A stretch of DNA of 64,000 nucleotides from Lytechinus variegatus (Eukaryota; Echinodermata; Echinoidea; Temnopleuroida; Toxopneustidae): the NCBI RefSeq assembly GCF_018143015.1, contig NC_054743.1:64323244-64387243 (forward strand), in the 5' to 3' direction. Under the pieces are notes generated by a model, which saw nothing but the letters and a program-made list of their open reading frames with translations, was not told the DNA's origin and searched no databases. Shown here piece by piece: positions 36,454 to 55,477 of this stretch. A program made the translations under genes and the position numbers. Position 1 is the first letter of the stretch. Each line of letters opens with the position of its first letter.

Positions 36454-36628
36454 GACATTTGCTCCGGCGACAGTTGCTCACCTGCATGGCTTTATTTCGT
36501 CTAAGATAAAGGGTTATACAATAGGGTTTAATAATCAGGTTTAGGGTAAGGTATCCAGGGTTGAAGTAGGGCATCCGATGAGTGTGTTTTGAATTTAGGG
36601 CAGAGCAATTGTCGGCGGAGCAAATGTC
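36454..36628. mobile_element. ATTTGCTCCGG MITE, complete copy
   Basis: GACATTTGCTCCGGCGACAG at the left is mirrored by TTGTCGGCGGAGCAAATGTC at the right. The interior reads TTATTTCGTCTAAGATAAAG and AGGGTTTA words. It is 175 bp. Related copies lie at 46992-47185 and, as a half, at 15650-15735. Confidence 0.75.
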
Positions 36629-37284
36629 ATGGAGCAGATAAAACAAATTTTAAAAATAAAAGATAATGTAAAACATGTTTGCAAATGTGTGCAATGCATA
36701 AAGGATTGATTCATACTACTAACAATATCATAGACGCGATACTTACAGAATGCAAAACAGGGATGGAAACTCATATAGGCCTTGTTTTTCTTGAAATAAA
36801 TGTTAGGTTTCTGCGCATTTATATTAAGATATTGATGGCGTACAGAAATTGTATAAAGAGGGTGTTTGGTATACAAACTTTTCTTGACCATGTAATCACA
36901 TATCGACATTCCTGGCCCGGATTTCTCTCCAAAGATTGTCACAATCAGCAGTGGCCCACAGATGCATGCAGGGCCGGGTCATGGCCCCCAAAGTTTTTTT
37001 TTTAAAGGGGAAAGGGAGGGGGGAGAGTGAAATATATTATTTTCTGTATATGACAATCTAAAGAAAGTATTATTGTATCGAAAAGGTTAAACAAAAATGT
37101 TCGCTATTTCTCATCTTTTGAGAACTTTTGCTTCCTTCGTGATGTTTGCCCCCTAATTTTTTCTCTTTACGCTACCGACAATATCCAGTACCTTTAATCT
37201 GCAGTGATCAACCCCCCCCCCCCCGAAAGTGAGGATATGAATAAGTCACAATTTTTACCATTCATTTCCATTCATTTTGCACAA
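36629..37284. other. Intergenic DNA
   Basis: Nothing gene-like. CAGTGGCCCACAG at 36949 could be a hAT-type end, but no partner was found. Confidence 0.45.
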
Positions 37285-37430
37285 TTAACCTCAGTCCAAT
37301 TAGACCAAGTGGTATATTGACTAAATAAATGGCTATTGGACCAATTGATTATTAGACGAAATGGTGAGTGGACAAACTGGTGGTAGACTAAATGATAGTA
37401 GACGAGTTGGCATATGGACGAATTTGAAAT
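37285..37430. repeat. Array of degenerate ACCAAxTGG words
   Basis: About ten phrases such as TTGGACCAATTGATTATTAG, GACGAAATGGTGAGTGGACA and GACTAAATGATAGTAGACG follow each other at about 15-20 base spacing. The same vocabulary, on the opposite strand or in reverse order, appears at 47770-47880, 48290-48420 and 48480-48670. Confidence 0.65.
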
Positions 37431-37780
37431 AAACCCATAAAAAATCACGTTTTCCTTGGATTTCCCACCCTGAATAATGAATACATTATTTTCACAATTG
37501 GATATCTTTGAAAATCGTACCCCCCCCCGATTTTGGCATTTTTATAGCTTTTACGGGGCGTGTTTTATGTACACATTATTATGACATTGAACCCCATGTA
37601 GCCCCTCACCCCTACCAACCACCGCTCGGGGTTTAATTCTTAATATGAACGTTGTTTAAAAAAAATGTGAATGATGGAATACAATAGCTTGTAGCTAGAA
37701 TCGAATAAAATTGATTGTATTGGGGATATAGTTCATTGGATATATAAAAAAACATGTATAAGCAACCCACTCAAACCTAG

Positions 37781-38067
37781 CATGGGCGTAAATCCCAGGG
37801 GGACAGGGGGACGTGCCCCCCCCCCCCCACCAAAAATAGTAGGGAGCACAAATCAAATCCCCTCCTATTTCTGATCTTTTATGATGGAGAAAAAAATCAT
37901 TCACAATCAAAATAATGCATGTATTTTTTACTAATTGACCTTACATTTCGGGGTGAACTTTTTTTGTTTTGTTTTTGCTGTCAATTTTTTTTACACTTTG
38001 GGTGATAACTTGTCAAATTTTCCAGCCCCTGGTCCCCCCTACCTTTTGGGTCAGATTTCCGCCTATG
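37781..38067. mobile_element. hAT-like MITE
   Basis: CATGGGCGTAAATCCCAGGG at the left is mirrored by GTCAGATTTCCGCCTATG at the right. The 8-bp flanks AAACCTAG (37773-37780) and AAACCTTG (38068-38075) agree at 7 of 8 positions. The terminal phrase GGCGTAAATCCC is shared with the outer hAT-like element at 918. It is 287 bp and non-coding. Confidence 0.8.
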
Positions 38068-39005
38068 AAACCTTGATAGCTCTCCTTCACTCTCTCCCTT
38101 CCACTCTGTCTCCATATTACCCTTCTCTCACTCCTCCCGTTAGCTGCCTCCTCATCTCTCATCACAAGTATCTCTCGCATCTTCTTTCACTTTCCATAGC
38201 ACAATCCCTTTCCACATTTCAACCGTTTCTTCCTCATATTTCCCTCTTGTCTTTAACAGCCAGCATCACTTTCGTACACATACACTCCCTACTTTGAAAA
38301 AAAGCAATAGTGCAACTTCCTGCTACAAGAGTAAAATTTGTCCAAAATTTAAATAAATTCAAATGTAATAGCATGATGGGTAACCAGCCATTTCCCATTT
38401 CTGATTCATTACTTTTCTGTAGAATGTGGTCTAGATAAAATCATAATATTTTGAAAATAAGAGAGTCAAAAGGGGCCTTTCGATCCTAACAGAATCTTCT
38501 TCGGAGGCAAAATTTTGAAAACATAGATTAAATGAAAAATATTTTTCAAATGTCACTAACTTATAAGTAGGGCAGTATCTGTACCTCTGTATCGCTCTCA
38601 CCAAAATTAATGAAATCCTGTATTTACATTTGTAAGCAAAATTTAATTTTATTAAATGTACAAAATTGCAGTTTTCCTTCCCAAATTGCGGACACTCGCT
38701 ACAACACAAACTCATTCTGAACACACCCCACAAAGAAAGACACCTCAAAGACAACGCAAAACAAAAAAATACTATAACAAGATGAGGAAAATGTTAGGTT
38801 GATCATGATTTAATCTTAATGATCTCATTCTGTGGAGATATTACCGTTTTGTGTTATGAGAATAATTTTACTTTCCCTCTGAAAGTCGCGAGCAAGTGGA
38901 CGGAAATTCGATTAAGGTATTGTTAGAATATCGTGATCTTTTCAAGGATGTTTTTGCCGATGATTTCTGAAAGGTTGGGTTCATTGTTCGTCAAATTGAA
39001 AGTTT
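38068..39005. other. A3 3' flank
   Basis: The region is pyrimidine-rich at its left end (38085-38280). Minus-strand polyadenylation candidates are an ATTAAA at about 38811 and an AATAAA at about 38650. No other gene. Confidence 0.45.
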
Positions 39006-42133
<3,128 letters not shown>

Positions 42134-42212
42134 ATTGAGGTATTTGAGTTGGGATGTTGTCGAAAAAGAGAGATGAAAGTTGACTTGAAAGTCACAATTC
42201 ACTAGTGCCGCT

Positions 42213-42228
42213 GACGTGCGATGTGTCT
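42213..42228 (-). promoter_or_regulatory. Shared alpha-tubulin leader element (A3)
   Basis: The minus strand reads AGACACATCGCACGTC, identical to A2 and A5. It lies 80 bases before the A3 ATG and just downstream of the predicted start of transcription. Confidence 0.7.
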
Positions 42229-42270
42229 GAAGCAGGTTATGAATGGTGATTTGCCAAACGGGACCTCTCA

Positions 42271-42277
42271 ATTTATA
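42271..42277 (-). promoter_or_regulatory. TATA box of alpha-tubulin A3
   Basis: TATAAAT on the minus strand, 43 bases upstream of the shared leader element and about 140 upstream of the ATG. A CCAAT-type ATTGG lies further up at about 42324. Confidence 0.7.
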
Positions 42278-42549
42278 CAATTCCCTCCCCGATACCAGCT
42301 AGCAACCAAACAACGGCCTGTGATTGGCTAACGGTTGGCGCCTCTCAACGGTCGCGAGGCGATTTCCCTTTGTCTTTTGTTGCAAGAGGGTGAAAGAGGA
42401 GGAGGAAGGGAGGGGGGTCTATGGCTTCCCATTCATCAGTCCTCGCCTAACGTTTGCCTATTGTGCGATCGATCGAAAATCACCACCGGTATGCTCAATT
42501 CTTTTGTCCATTTGAAATGCAAACCTCGTGACGGATGACTGTGTACACG

Positions 42550-42564
42550 GTTGCTGTGGGCAAC
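42550..42564. promoter_or_regulatory. X-box-like (RFX) motif upstream of A3
   Basis: GTTGCTGTGGGCAAC has both half-sites of the RFX consensus with a 3-base spacer and one deviation. It lies about 290 bases upstream of the A3 TATA box. Function is inferred. Confidence 0.45.
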
Positions 42565-43238
42565 GCAACGTTGAGCTAACCATTATCGTTTGAAATGAAT
42601 TGAAAGCTCTGAAATATGTCATCAACGTGTGGTTCGATTATCATGATTTATGGAGATGGAATTTTGAGAAAATTCCCCTTTCCAAATTGTATGGATTGCA
42701 ATTTACAAATAGCCTAGATCCCGCATTAATTATCTAACCCAATGGAATCCACAGCCTTGCGCTAGAAACAAGACAAATGGACTCTGAATGGTGATGTTTA
42801 TGATGGTAGGAATGAGACGGTGAATAACGTGTACTTGCCGGGGGTGGGGCAGATTGAAGTCATCTATTGACATGATTATTCCTTTGCACTTTTCGTGATA
42901 TAACATTGATTGGTTTACGGTTCACCGTGTAATATGAAGAAGGGGAAATGCAATATACAGGCAGAAAATTGAAATGGAAAGACGAAGATCATCGAACATC
43001 GCTTAAATTGTATTTTTCATAGAATCCCTTGAAAATGATGACAATGTTGCTACCGAGAGACACTTTAAATTCTCCTGACACCTTTAATAGCCCACGGGCA
43101 AATGCGCCATATAATTCCTATCAACAAAAGGTAATCCAAATTTTGAGGGAAAATATTCAAAAATTGTTGAATATTTCATTTCAAATATACCAGAATTTGA
43201 AAAAGCAACTACTCAGCTTCTTATTGATACCCTACTTA
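42565..43238. other. A3 far-upstream DNA
   Basis: No genes or bounded repeats were recognised. Confidence 0.45.
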
Positions 43239-43980
43239 CAGTGACGTATCTACTAGGGGCAGGGGGGCACGTGCACCAAGCGCCACTTTCAGAGATGCAA
43301 ATAAAGAAAAGCAAAGCAAACAAAAAAATGAAGAGAAAAAGCAAAGGAATAAAGGCACAAAAAGGAAAACACCTGAGTGTGACCAATACCCCCGTTCTAT
43401 ACTGTATGTTTTAATGCAGTTTCCAACACATTTAGATAATGAATCTTGCATGACGTTTACCCAGAGATGAATATTCGTGCCGGTTCGCGCTCGCATTTAC
43501 GCTGAAGAGATACGTATGCTTTTCATGAATTCCTACATATTCGTTAACCCCCCTTCCATATTTTGCTTTAGCTACGAATCTTTCGATTACTTCTCCCTAA
43601 TGATTACAAAAATTGCTTAGGTTATTCAGTCTTAAGATCTAAACATTAAAAAATTAGCTTATCCCTCGTATTAGGTCGATTTATTGACCGAGAAACCTAT
43701 CATCAATATGATTTCCTAAAAATGGCCTCTTTACATGTTTTTTTTTTCAAGTCTGAATATCAATAAGTTTTTAGTAAAAAAAACGCATCATGTTTATGAT
43801 TACAAAAAACACACAAAAACTTAGAATGTTTAGTCTTAGCGTCTTAATATTGAAAAATATTCACACTCGCATTGTTATTTTGACTGGACAAAGTTCACAA
43901 AGTTTAATATATACTACACATTGAAAGGGGCGCGATTTTAGCGCTTGCCTCGGGTGCCGTTTGTCGTAGATACGCCAATG
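43239..43980. mobile_element. hAT-like element with the same internal repeat vocabulary
   Basis: The ends CAGTGACGTATCTACTAGGG and ...TCGTAGATACGCCAATG are inverted. The interior includes GGTTCGCGCTCGCATTTACG, GAGATACGTATG and TTTTCATGAATTCCTACATA, words shared with the elements at 1336-2691 and 23822-24981. No target duplication is visible at these boundaries, so insertion age or exact ends are uncertain. Confidence 0.65.
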
Positions 43981-44470
43981 TCCAACTGCGCATGATCAAA
44001 AGATTCTACGCATGATCAGAGGAATGTCATTTGTACTAAAGTGTCTTGGTGGTTTAAAATCTGAGATAAGCACCAACTTTGATGTCTTGATTATTCATAT
44101 ATTCTTTTGAATAGTGGTTTTCCTTTACATCCACAAAAAACAACAATGCGTCCACGAACAACTGGTATTTCACATTTTACCAAGTACATTGTGCAACATG
44201 CTATGATATGCATTCAAAGTAGGAATGCAACAAATACCTTCATAAAGTGTTCATTTGTGTGCTAATCTAGTCACCTGGGCTATTCAATTTCTTCTCCTGC
44301 TATGTAAGGCAAGCTTACGTAATATCTTGCTTTGAAATCTGCCTATCATAAAGAAAGAAATGAAAGGTCATTTGACCAAAATTGTCCACGAAGTAACTAC
44401 AACTGGTCTAATAGACCAGTACATCAGGAACGAATTCCATTTTGTTCACGTTAGACTGAGATGAAATTTT
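43981..44470. other. Sequence 5' of the LINE remnant
   Basis: AT-rich, with no coding match to the missing upstream part of the LINE. Confidence 0.45.
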
Positions 44471-46263
44471 CAGTGACGCCTCAGCTGACAAGGAAGGATA
44501 TTCAAGGAATTCGCATTGGAAATTTCAGGACCGTTGACCAAGATATTCAATGAATGCCTGAAAGTCGGTTATTTCCCTGCGAAATGGAAGTGTGCATCGG
44601 TTTGCGCTGTTCCTAAAACTCAACGAGTCACCTGCCTTGACCAGCTTCGTCCAATCTCGATCACCTCTGTCCTGTCGAGATTATTTGAGAGCTTTCTGGC
44701 AGACTGGTTAATGACTGATCTCAGGCCTCACATTGATCCTTCTCAATATGGCAATATGAAAGGAAGCTCAATCAATCATTATCTTGTAGATATGCTGGAT
44801 CTCATCTACAGGAGTTTGGAACGCAGTGGATGTTACGCCAACATTTGTACAATTGATTTCACAAAGGCCTTTGACCTTGTCAATCACACCAAGGTTATTG
44901 AAAAGCTGATCAATCTGGGAGTAGATGCTTCTGTTTTACCTACCGTCTGTAGTTTTTTGTCGGAGCGTTATCAAATGGTTCGACATCAGGGATACTCATC
45001 TAGTCATCTGCGTCTCTCTTGCGGAGTGCCCCAGGGTACGAAACTTGGGCCTATCCTCTTCCTTGTACTCGTCAATGATGCTGCTATAAGTACAAGGTAT
45101 CGATGGAAGTATGTAGACGACTTAAGCGTTGTGGAGGTTTTACCAAAGAACCAGCAAAGCTCCATGCAGGACCATGTTAATTTGCTGAGTCAATGGTGCA
45201 TCTCAAATGACGTTACGCCTAAACCCGAAAAGTGCAAAGTCATGCAAGTGTCCTTCCTGAAGGTCCCTCCACCCCAGCTAGACATCACAATCAAGGATGT
45301 TCACTTGGAACGTGTCAACTCGTTAACCCTTCTTGGTGTGATGATTCGTTCGGATCTCAAGTGGGATGATCAAGTCCAACACATGATTTCACGCTCTTCA
45401 AGAAGACTGTATATCCTCTGCATTCTAAAGAAATTTGGTGTTGATAAGCATGATCTCGTAAATATCTACAAAGTGTACATTCGTCCACTGTTGGAGTTTG
45501 GTGTTCCGGTTTGGGGATCTGCAATCACTAAAACACAAAGTGACGAAATTGAAAGACTCCAAAAACGAGCTCTTCGTATGATTTTGTATCCGTCATCTCT
45601 TTCATACTCTCAACAACTCACTCTTTTTGGCCTCTCTTCATTATGTGAACGCAGAAAGGATCTCATCTTGAGTTTTGGACTTGGTCTTCTCAAATCTCAC
45701 CGCCATCGAGACATGTTACCCCCCACACGTCAATCTGTTTCGCGACACAGTTCGGCCCTGCGTAATGCACATCTTCTGGACTTACCGCGATGCAGAACTC
45801 AGAGATACAAGAACTCAACTATCCCTCATGTCACAGCATTATTGAATGCTGCTCTGTGATATGTGCCTCTTTTATATGCCATTGAACTCAATGTCTGTAT
45901 GTAATTTGTGTGTAAAAGTATGACATTGTTTTCTTCCCTTCACCTCCTTTTTCATAATTTACAAGTCCCCCCCCCCCTCAGTTTACATTGAAATCGATCA
46001 ACATAATACATATCCCAATATTTTTGTGTGTTTTTATCGATCATTCTATTTTCTCCTTACATAGCATTATCCCCTTAATTATATTTCTGAACCTCGAGTG
46101 CAATATTTAATCTTACTATTATGTTCTTATTATATTTTGTTAATTCGTAGGTATATAATTCAATGTATTTTTCTTTTTTTCTGTTAACTTTGTATGTGTC
46201 AGTCTTCGGACTGTTTTACAATGTCTTTCATAATAAACCGAATTGAATTGAATTGAAAAAAAA
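44471..46263 (+). mobile_element. 5'-truncated non-LTR retrotransposon (LINE)
   Basis: The element comprises the reverse-transcriptase frame at 44516-45859, a 3' UTR of about 380 bases and a 3' end of AATAAACCGAATTGAATTGA followed by an A run. The endonuclease half is missing, which is the usual result of incomplete reverse transcription. The 3' tail of short GAATT units suits a CR1/L2-like clade. Confidence 0.8.
44516..45859 (+). pseudogene. LINE reverse transcriptase, N-terminally truncated
   Basis: This is an uninterrupted 447-codon frame that reads as a non-LTR retrotransposon polymerase. PLTKIFNECLKVGYFPAKWK and LRPISITSVLSRLFE are the finger blocks. IDFTKAFDLVNH holds motif A, GVPQGTKLGPILFLVLVND motif B and YVDD (about residues 199-202) motif C. 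SLTLLGVMI and the C-terminal VYIRPLLEFGVPVWGS...LQKRALRMI complete the domain. YVDD instead of the more common YADD is seen in some clades. The endonuclease is absent and no starting Met is credible, so it cannot act alone, but the lack of stops suggests a young insertion. Confidence 0.88.
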
Positions 46264-46435
46264 TGTAATCGAGTCAAGTTAAGTCTTGCTTCTTGTTCCC
46301 CTTCTGGTATTACTATAGAGCATCACTATTAATCAAGAAAAATGTTATTTTATTTTTTTGTCCGAAAGATGGAAAAATCGCCCATCAGTACTAATTCCTC
46401 AAAAAGCGAGAAAAAAAATCGGGTTTGGGAATTAA
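46264..46435. other. Short spacer
   Basis: AT-rich DNA between the LINE tail and the next MITE. Confidence 0.4.
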
Positions 46436-46885
46436 AGGAAAAGTTCACCGTGACATAAAGTTTGTTGTAAAAATATCAGAAAAACAATTATAAAAATTAT
46501 TAGTGAAGGTTTGAGGAAAATCCATCAAGATTTAAAAAATTCATTCGAATTTTTAGTTTTTGATTTGTGACGCCTATGTGTTATGTAATACAAAATGCAT
46601 TAATTTAATTGTTCTTTACTGAAAAAAACACATTTCTTCAGGAACGGGTGTGAATGTATTTTGGTATATTCTAGGTACAATACAGTAAAAGCCATTTTCA
46701 TTTATTTTGAGAAATTAGCATTTCATTGATTTTTAACTAAACGATATGGGGAAGCTGCTAGTATATGACGTCACAAATCAAGATATTAACATTCTAAAAT
46801 CTTTGATGGATTTTGCTCAAACCTTCACTCATGTCTAAATTCCTGCTTTTTTACGATAAACTTTTCGTCAGGGTGAATTTCCCCT
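46436..46885. mobile_element. AGGAAAAGTTCACC MITE
   Basis: AGGAAAAGTTCACCGTGACA at the left is mirrored at the right (GTCAGGGTGAATTTCCCCT). A second inverted pair (TTAGTGAAGGTTTGAGGAAA and GCTCAAACCTTCACTCATG) lies inside, so the arms extend over about 100 bases. It is about 450 bp with no coding potential. Confidence 0.7.
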
Positions 46886-46991
46886 AATAATTAATGGGCA
46901 TTTACCGTCTTTTGGTTATGTAATAACATGTCTACCACAAAAGAGTGCACACTCGCTGCGCTTGGTCGTCGTGGTATGTGATTGGTTTCAT

Positions 46992-47185
46992 GACATTTGG
47001 TCCGGCGACAAATGCTCCGATGGAAAATCTGCACATTAAGCCTAAAAGTAATACAAAACCTAACCTTCAGAACTAAATAAACCATAATCATTTTCTTTAC
47101 ATTATTCATATTATTCTGAACCAAACTATCACAATCCTAACTCTAAACCCAATGCCCTCGAGATATTAAGACCGGAGCGAATGTC
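46992..47185. mobile_element. ATTTGCTCCGG MITE, diverged copy
   Basis: GACATTTGGTCCGGCGACAA at the left is mirrored by ACCGGAGCGAATGTC at the right. It is related to 36454-36628. Confidence 0.65.
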
Positions 47186-47340
47186 ATGTCACAATAGACA
47201 ATTAGATACTTTGCACATGATTGGACCTCAAATGACACCCCCCCCCCCTTCCCCTCTTTCCCATTATTGGTAGATCTCTCTTCTTTGTATTGTACAGTAC
47301 GACCTTCCCCTCCTCCCTTTTTTAACGACCGTGCATATCT

Positions 47341-48418
47341 TGACATTGAATTAATAATACAAATGAACACCCATGAACACCATATCCATAATGACTGTCG
47401 CCATCATCCTTTTCGTCGCTGCATGACGTCATTGGCATCGTCGAAGTCATCATCATAATAATCATTATCGTGACCGTCGGGACATCATCCTTATCATTAA
47501 TCATAATCGCAATCACAATCAACGTTATCAATCATCTTATCAATTTTATCATGCTTATTATAATATCAAAATAACCAACCAGAACGACATCATCAATATA
47601 ATCATCATCATCAATATCATCATCACCACCACTACCATCGTCACCATCACCATCACATCATCATCATCGTCGACATCATCATCGTCGACATCATCATCAT
47701 CGTCGTCGTCATCACAGTCATGGAAAATTGCCAATTCGTCTATTGCCAACTTGTCCACTCATAAAATGGTCTACCTTTATAAAGACTAATGCCATTCCGT
47801 CCAATAACATTTCGTCTATAACAGTCATTTGGTCCAATAACCATTTGATCCAATAATCACTACGTCTAATCACCAGTTCGTCTATGACATTGAATTAATA
47901 ATACAAATGAACACCATATCCATAATAACTGTTGTCATCATCATCTTTTTCGTCGCTGCATGACGTCATTGGCATCGTCGAAATCATCATCATCATCATA
48001 ATTATCGTGACCGTCAGGACATCATCCTTATCATTATTCATAATCGCAATCACAATCAACGTTATCAATCATCTTATCAATATTATCATGCTTATTATAA
48101 TATCAACATAACCAACCAGAACGACATCATCAATAATCATCATCACCAATATCATCATCACCACCACTACCATCGTCACCATCACCATCACATCATCATC
48201 ATCGTCGACATCATCATCATCATCGTCGTCATCACAGTCTTCGTCATCACCGTCATGGGAAATTGCCGATTCGTCTATTGCCAACTTGTCCACTCATAAC
48301 ATGGTCTACCTTCATGAAGTCTAATGCCACTCTGTCCATCAACATTTCGTCTATAACAGTCATTTGGTCCAATAACCATTTGATCCAATAATCACTACGT
48401 CTAATCACCAGTTCGTCA
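47341..48418. repeat. 0.54-kb tandem duplication
   Basis: A unit starting TGACATTGAATTAATAATAC at 47341 begins again at 47885. The two copies (about 544 and 533 bases) match closely, except in the (CAT/CGT)n microsatellite core near 47580-47715 and 48115-48262. Each copy ends with ACCATTTGATCCAATAATCA CTACGTCTAATCACCAGTTC words. The high identity suggests a recent unequal exchange. Confidence 0.85.
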
Positions 48419-48479
48419 GTATGACTATTTTGTCCTGTAACTAGTTGTAGTAGTCCATGGTCCGATACCCATTTTCTTT

Positions 48480-48670
48480 TAATTCATTTCGCCCAATTAA
48501 CACTTAGTCCAACTTCGACCAAATGGGGGTATGGACTAAATGGCAATTGGACCAACTGGTTATTAGAGGGAGATGGTGAGTGGAAGAAATGGCGATTAGA
48601 CCATGTGGATAGTGGACGAACTGATTGTAGGCCAATTAGTAGACGAGTTGGTAACTGGAAGATTTGGCAT
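48480..48670. repeat. ACCAAATGG-type word array
   Basis: GACCAAATGGGGGTATGGAC, CAATTGGACCAACTGGTTAT and GACGAACTGATTGTAGGCC are degenerate short repeats. They read as the reverse complement of those that end the tandem duplication, giving an inverted arrangement around 48420-48480. Confidence 0.6.
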
Positions 48671-48679
48671 TAGAAATAA

Positions 48680-48775
48680 CCGTTATCATCACCACCACCG
48701 CCATTACTACCATCACCAGTCACCATCACCAATCGCAATCACCACCATCATCATCATCATCACAACCATCATCGT
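48680..48775. repeat. (CAC/CAT)n microsatellite
   Basis: Interrupted triplet array. Confidence 0.75.
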
Positions 48776-49440
48776 TTCATTCTTCCTTAACAACAGCATA
48801 GCGACAGCAATAGGATTCCGACGCCTTTGTGAGAGTAAGTACAATTCATTTATTGCTGATACAATGATATATTGCATTTTAGAATTTAATTTCCTGGTGC
48901 CGATTCTGTATGGAGCCATCTGATGAAGCCAGAAAATCAATTGCTTCCTGAAAATGGGAATTATATATCATTAGGCGATCAACATGATCTACCACCATAA
49001 GAAATGTATAGCGAAACCACGGAATTCATTCCAGATGATCGACCTACAAGGAGAATTTTTCACCTTTTTATAAAGATATATAGATATATAACATTATGCA
49101 GTTCCACAAACTGTCCTCTTCCCAATACCCTTATTTATTTCATGCTTTTCTTTCTTGAATTCTCATTCTTTTTCGTATCTCTTGTCCTCTTACATTATTC
49201 TTTTGTTGCTAATTCAGACTATCACAAAGTAAACCACCCCATGGCCTTTGTTGTTAGCCCGTTCATATTTTTTTTATTAAATATTTACCTTTTCCGGAAT
49301 ATTAATCTATTTGTATAGTCCTGCTAGAGCAGAGATGAATTGGTGAATTGCATGAAATAAATTATTCAAAGCATGTGGTTATGCGAATAACTGCTACCCC
49401 CCCCCCCCATATTCCTCTCTTCAACCAGACAGTGCAACTT
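48776..49440. other. A4 3' flank
   Basis: A minus-strand AATAAA lies at about 49272. A C run occurs at 49397-49409. No other gene. Confidence 0.5.
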
Positions 49441-53711
<4,271 letters not shown>

Positions 53712-53766
53712 GTTGAGATGTGTTTAGTAAGATTCCAAACTTCTTGAAGATTCAAACGATAACCTT

Positions 53767-53782
53767 GACGTGTGATGCGTAT
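53767..53782 (-). promoter_or_regulatory. Shared alpha-tubulin leader element (A4, degenerate)
   Basis: The minus strand reads ATACGCATCACACGTC, 12 of 16 positions matching the A2/A3/A5 element. It lies 56 bases before the A4 ATG. Confidence 0.5.
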
Positions 53783-53826
53783 GAGGCTCTATCGGACTTT
53801 AAACTGGCTTTGAAAATTACCTTTGG

Positions 53827-53832
53827 GTTATA
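53827..53832 (-). promoter_or_regulatory. TATA-like box of A4
   Basis: TATAAC on the minus strand, about 45 bases upstream of the leader element, the same spacing as in A3 and A5. It is weaker than the TATA boxes of A3 and A5. Confidence 0.4.
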
Positions 53833-53849
53833 GGAAATATCTGAATAGA

Positions 53850-55235
53850 GTTTGATACTTCACTGCCCAGAGATTCACCCCCCAGTGGACATACTGTATA
53901 AACTAGGTGCACACTTGAGTAATCGGGGATAATCTGTAGACGTAAGTAACCATGAAAACAATGTATTTTGTAGCAATCACTAGGAAACAGTGATTTTTTT
54001 TCAACCCCACACCCACTTAGCATGGTTCTGGGGTATACGGTAACTGAACGTGCTGAATGGGATTAGTTTGAAATGAAATTCCGCGGTTTAATACAAAGTG
54101 AACTCTAACGACCCCAACAAACCGACGAGCCCATGGCAACCAAATTTTATTTATTCATAAACGATACCATGGACCCATGGACCCTCCTGCAAATGGTTTG
54201 AACTCGATCAGGGCTTTTCATCTCAGCACGACCTCCGATATTCTGATTTTTTTTTAAATCTTCTTGAATACAGGATTTCAATGGCTCGCCCAAAACCTCT
54301 TCTTAGGGCTTGCCAGACATAGCAACGCATATTGTTGAAATATGAATTCAATCCTTATGATGCTTTCATACACAACCGGTGAGTTAGATACGTCGCTACG
54401 TGGGGTACCTCGGTTTAAGCAAGGCACTTTGCAAACGGATTTTTTCTCCCAGTTATTATGCCCAACGATGTTTTTTCGGAAAATTGGGGAGACCAATATT
54501 AGCGACAAATTCATGACGTCATAATGAGGAGCAAAAATGGCGTAAGGAGCAATTTTGTTTTTAGTTAAGTTGCGAGCAAGTGAAAAAAAAATGAACTTAT
54601 TAAAATCAAGATTAATTTCGTAATAGGTTTTGACTTAAAATCATAAAAAAAGTATCATATTGTCATTTCTGTTGGTCGTGAAACTTTTTTGGTAAGGGGG
54701 CGGTGTGCCCCTACCCCTCTACATACCAATGATATAGGCCCAATTGGTTGGCTGCTGAGCCCTGCTGTCATCGAAAACAAAAAAAAAACATTACAAAATA
54801 ATAATAACGTTCTACACATTCCTGTTTTTCCCAAGCGCTCTGGAACCAAATCTTTGTAACTATAGATACCTAAAGAAAAAAGTAAACAACGTTTTTTTTC
54901 AACCGTACAATAATCGGTCTTACACTTTCGTCGAGGGTCATCTGTGCACGATCAAATGTAGATCAGACAACCCATTGAAGTGATAAATGTAATTGTTACG
55001 TCATGACGGCCATGCGATGGTGGTACTAACGTACAGATGAGTGAACGGTGGTAGGCAAATGATATCCATAAAGGACCTGGGAGAGAGAGAGAGGGGGGGA
55101 GAGAAAATAGGGGAAAGAGAGAGAAAAGATAATTGTCATCCCCCCCCTCGATCCGCCACATGATATACAAATAGATGAGGGGCCTTTCTATCGAACACGT
55201 CTATAAAAAACACGTGACGCACGCTCTCCATTCAT
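53850..55235. other. Divergent spacer between A4 and A5, A4 side
   Basis: GAGCCCATGGCAAC at 54127-54140 resembles an RFX site. No genes were recognised; C and GA runs occur near 55085-55145. Confidence 0.45.
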
Positions 55236-55311
55236 CCGCCCGGGTTGGACTCGAACCCCGATCTGTTCTTCAACAGGTAGACGCTTGCCGATTGAGCCAA
55301 TTCGCTCCGCT
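55236..55311 (-). repeat. tRNA-like sequence (SINE head or tRNA relic)
   Basis: On the minus strand GCGGAGCGAATTGGCTCAAT ... CTGTTGAAGAACAG ... GATCGGGGTTCGAGTCCAAC has A box, anticodon-arm-like hairpin and B box. The acceptor ends do not pair well, so a working tRNA is unlikely. Confidence 0.5.
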
Positions 55312-55477
55312 TATACCTCAGTCACATTTACTCAACGGAGGCCGCGTACGGTGAGTCCAAAACGGCCGTTTTATTCATTCCTGTTCAAACCAATGAGCTG
55401 CTGGTACAACAATGTTAGAACGGCTGTTTCGGCACCCGCCGTATGACCCCCGTAGAGAAAATGTGACTTAGATATAA
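55312..55477. mobile_element. Small MITE next to the tRNA-like relic
   Basis: TATACCTCAGTCACATTTAC TCAACGG at the left is mirrored at the right (CCGTAGAGAAAATGTGACTT AGATATA). Inner arms (AAAACGGCCGTT, GAACGGCTGTTTC) also pair. It is 166 bp. Confidence 0.65.

Noticed and set aside
36949-37020. Possible hAT-type end CAGTGGCCCACAG
   Set aside because: No inverted partner or target duplication was found.
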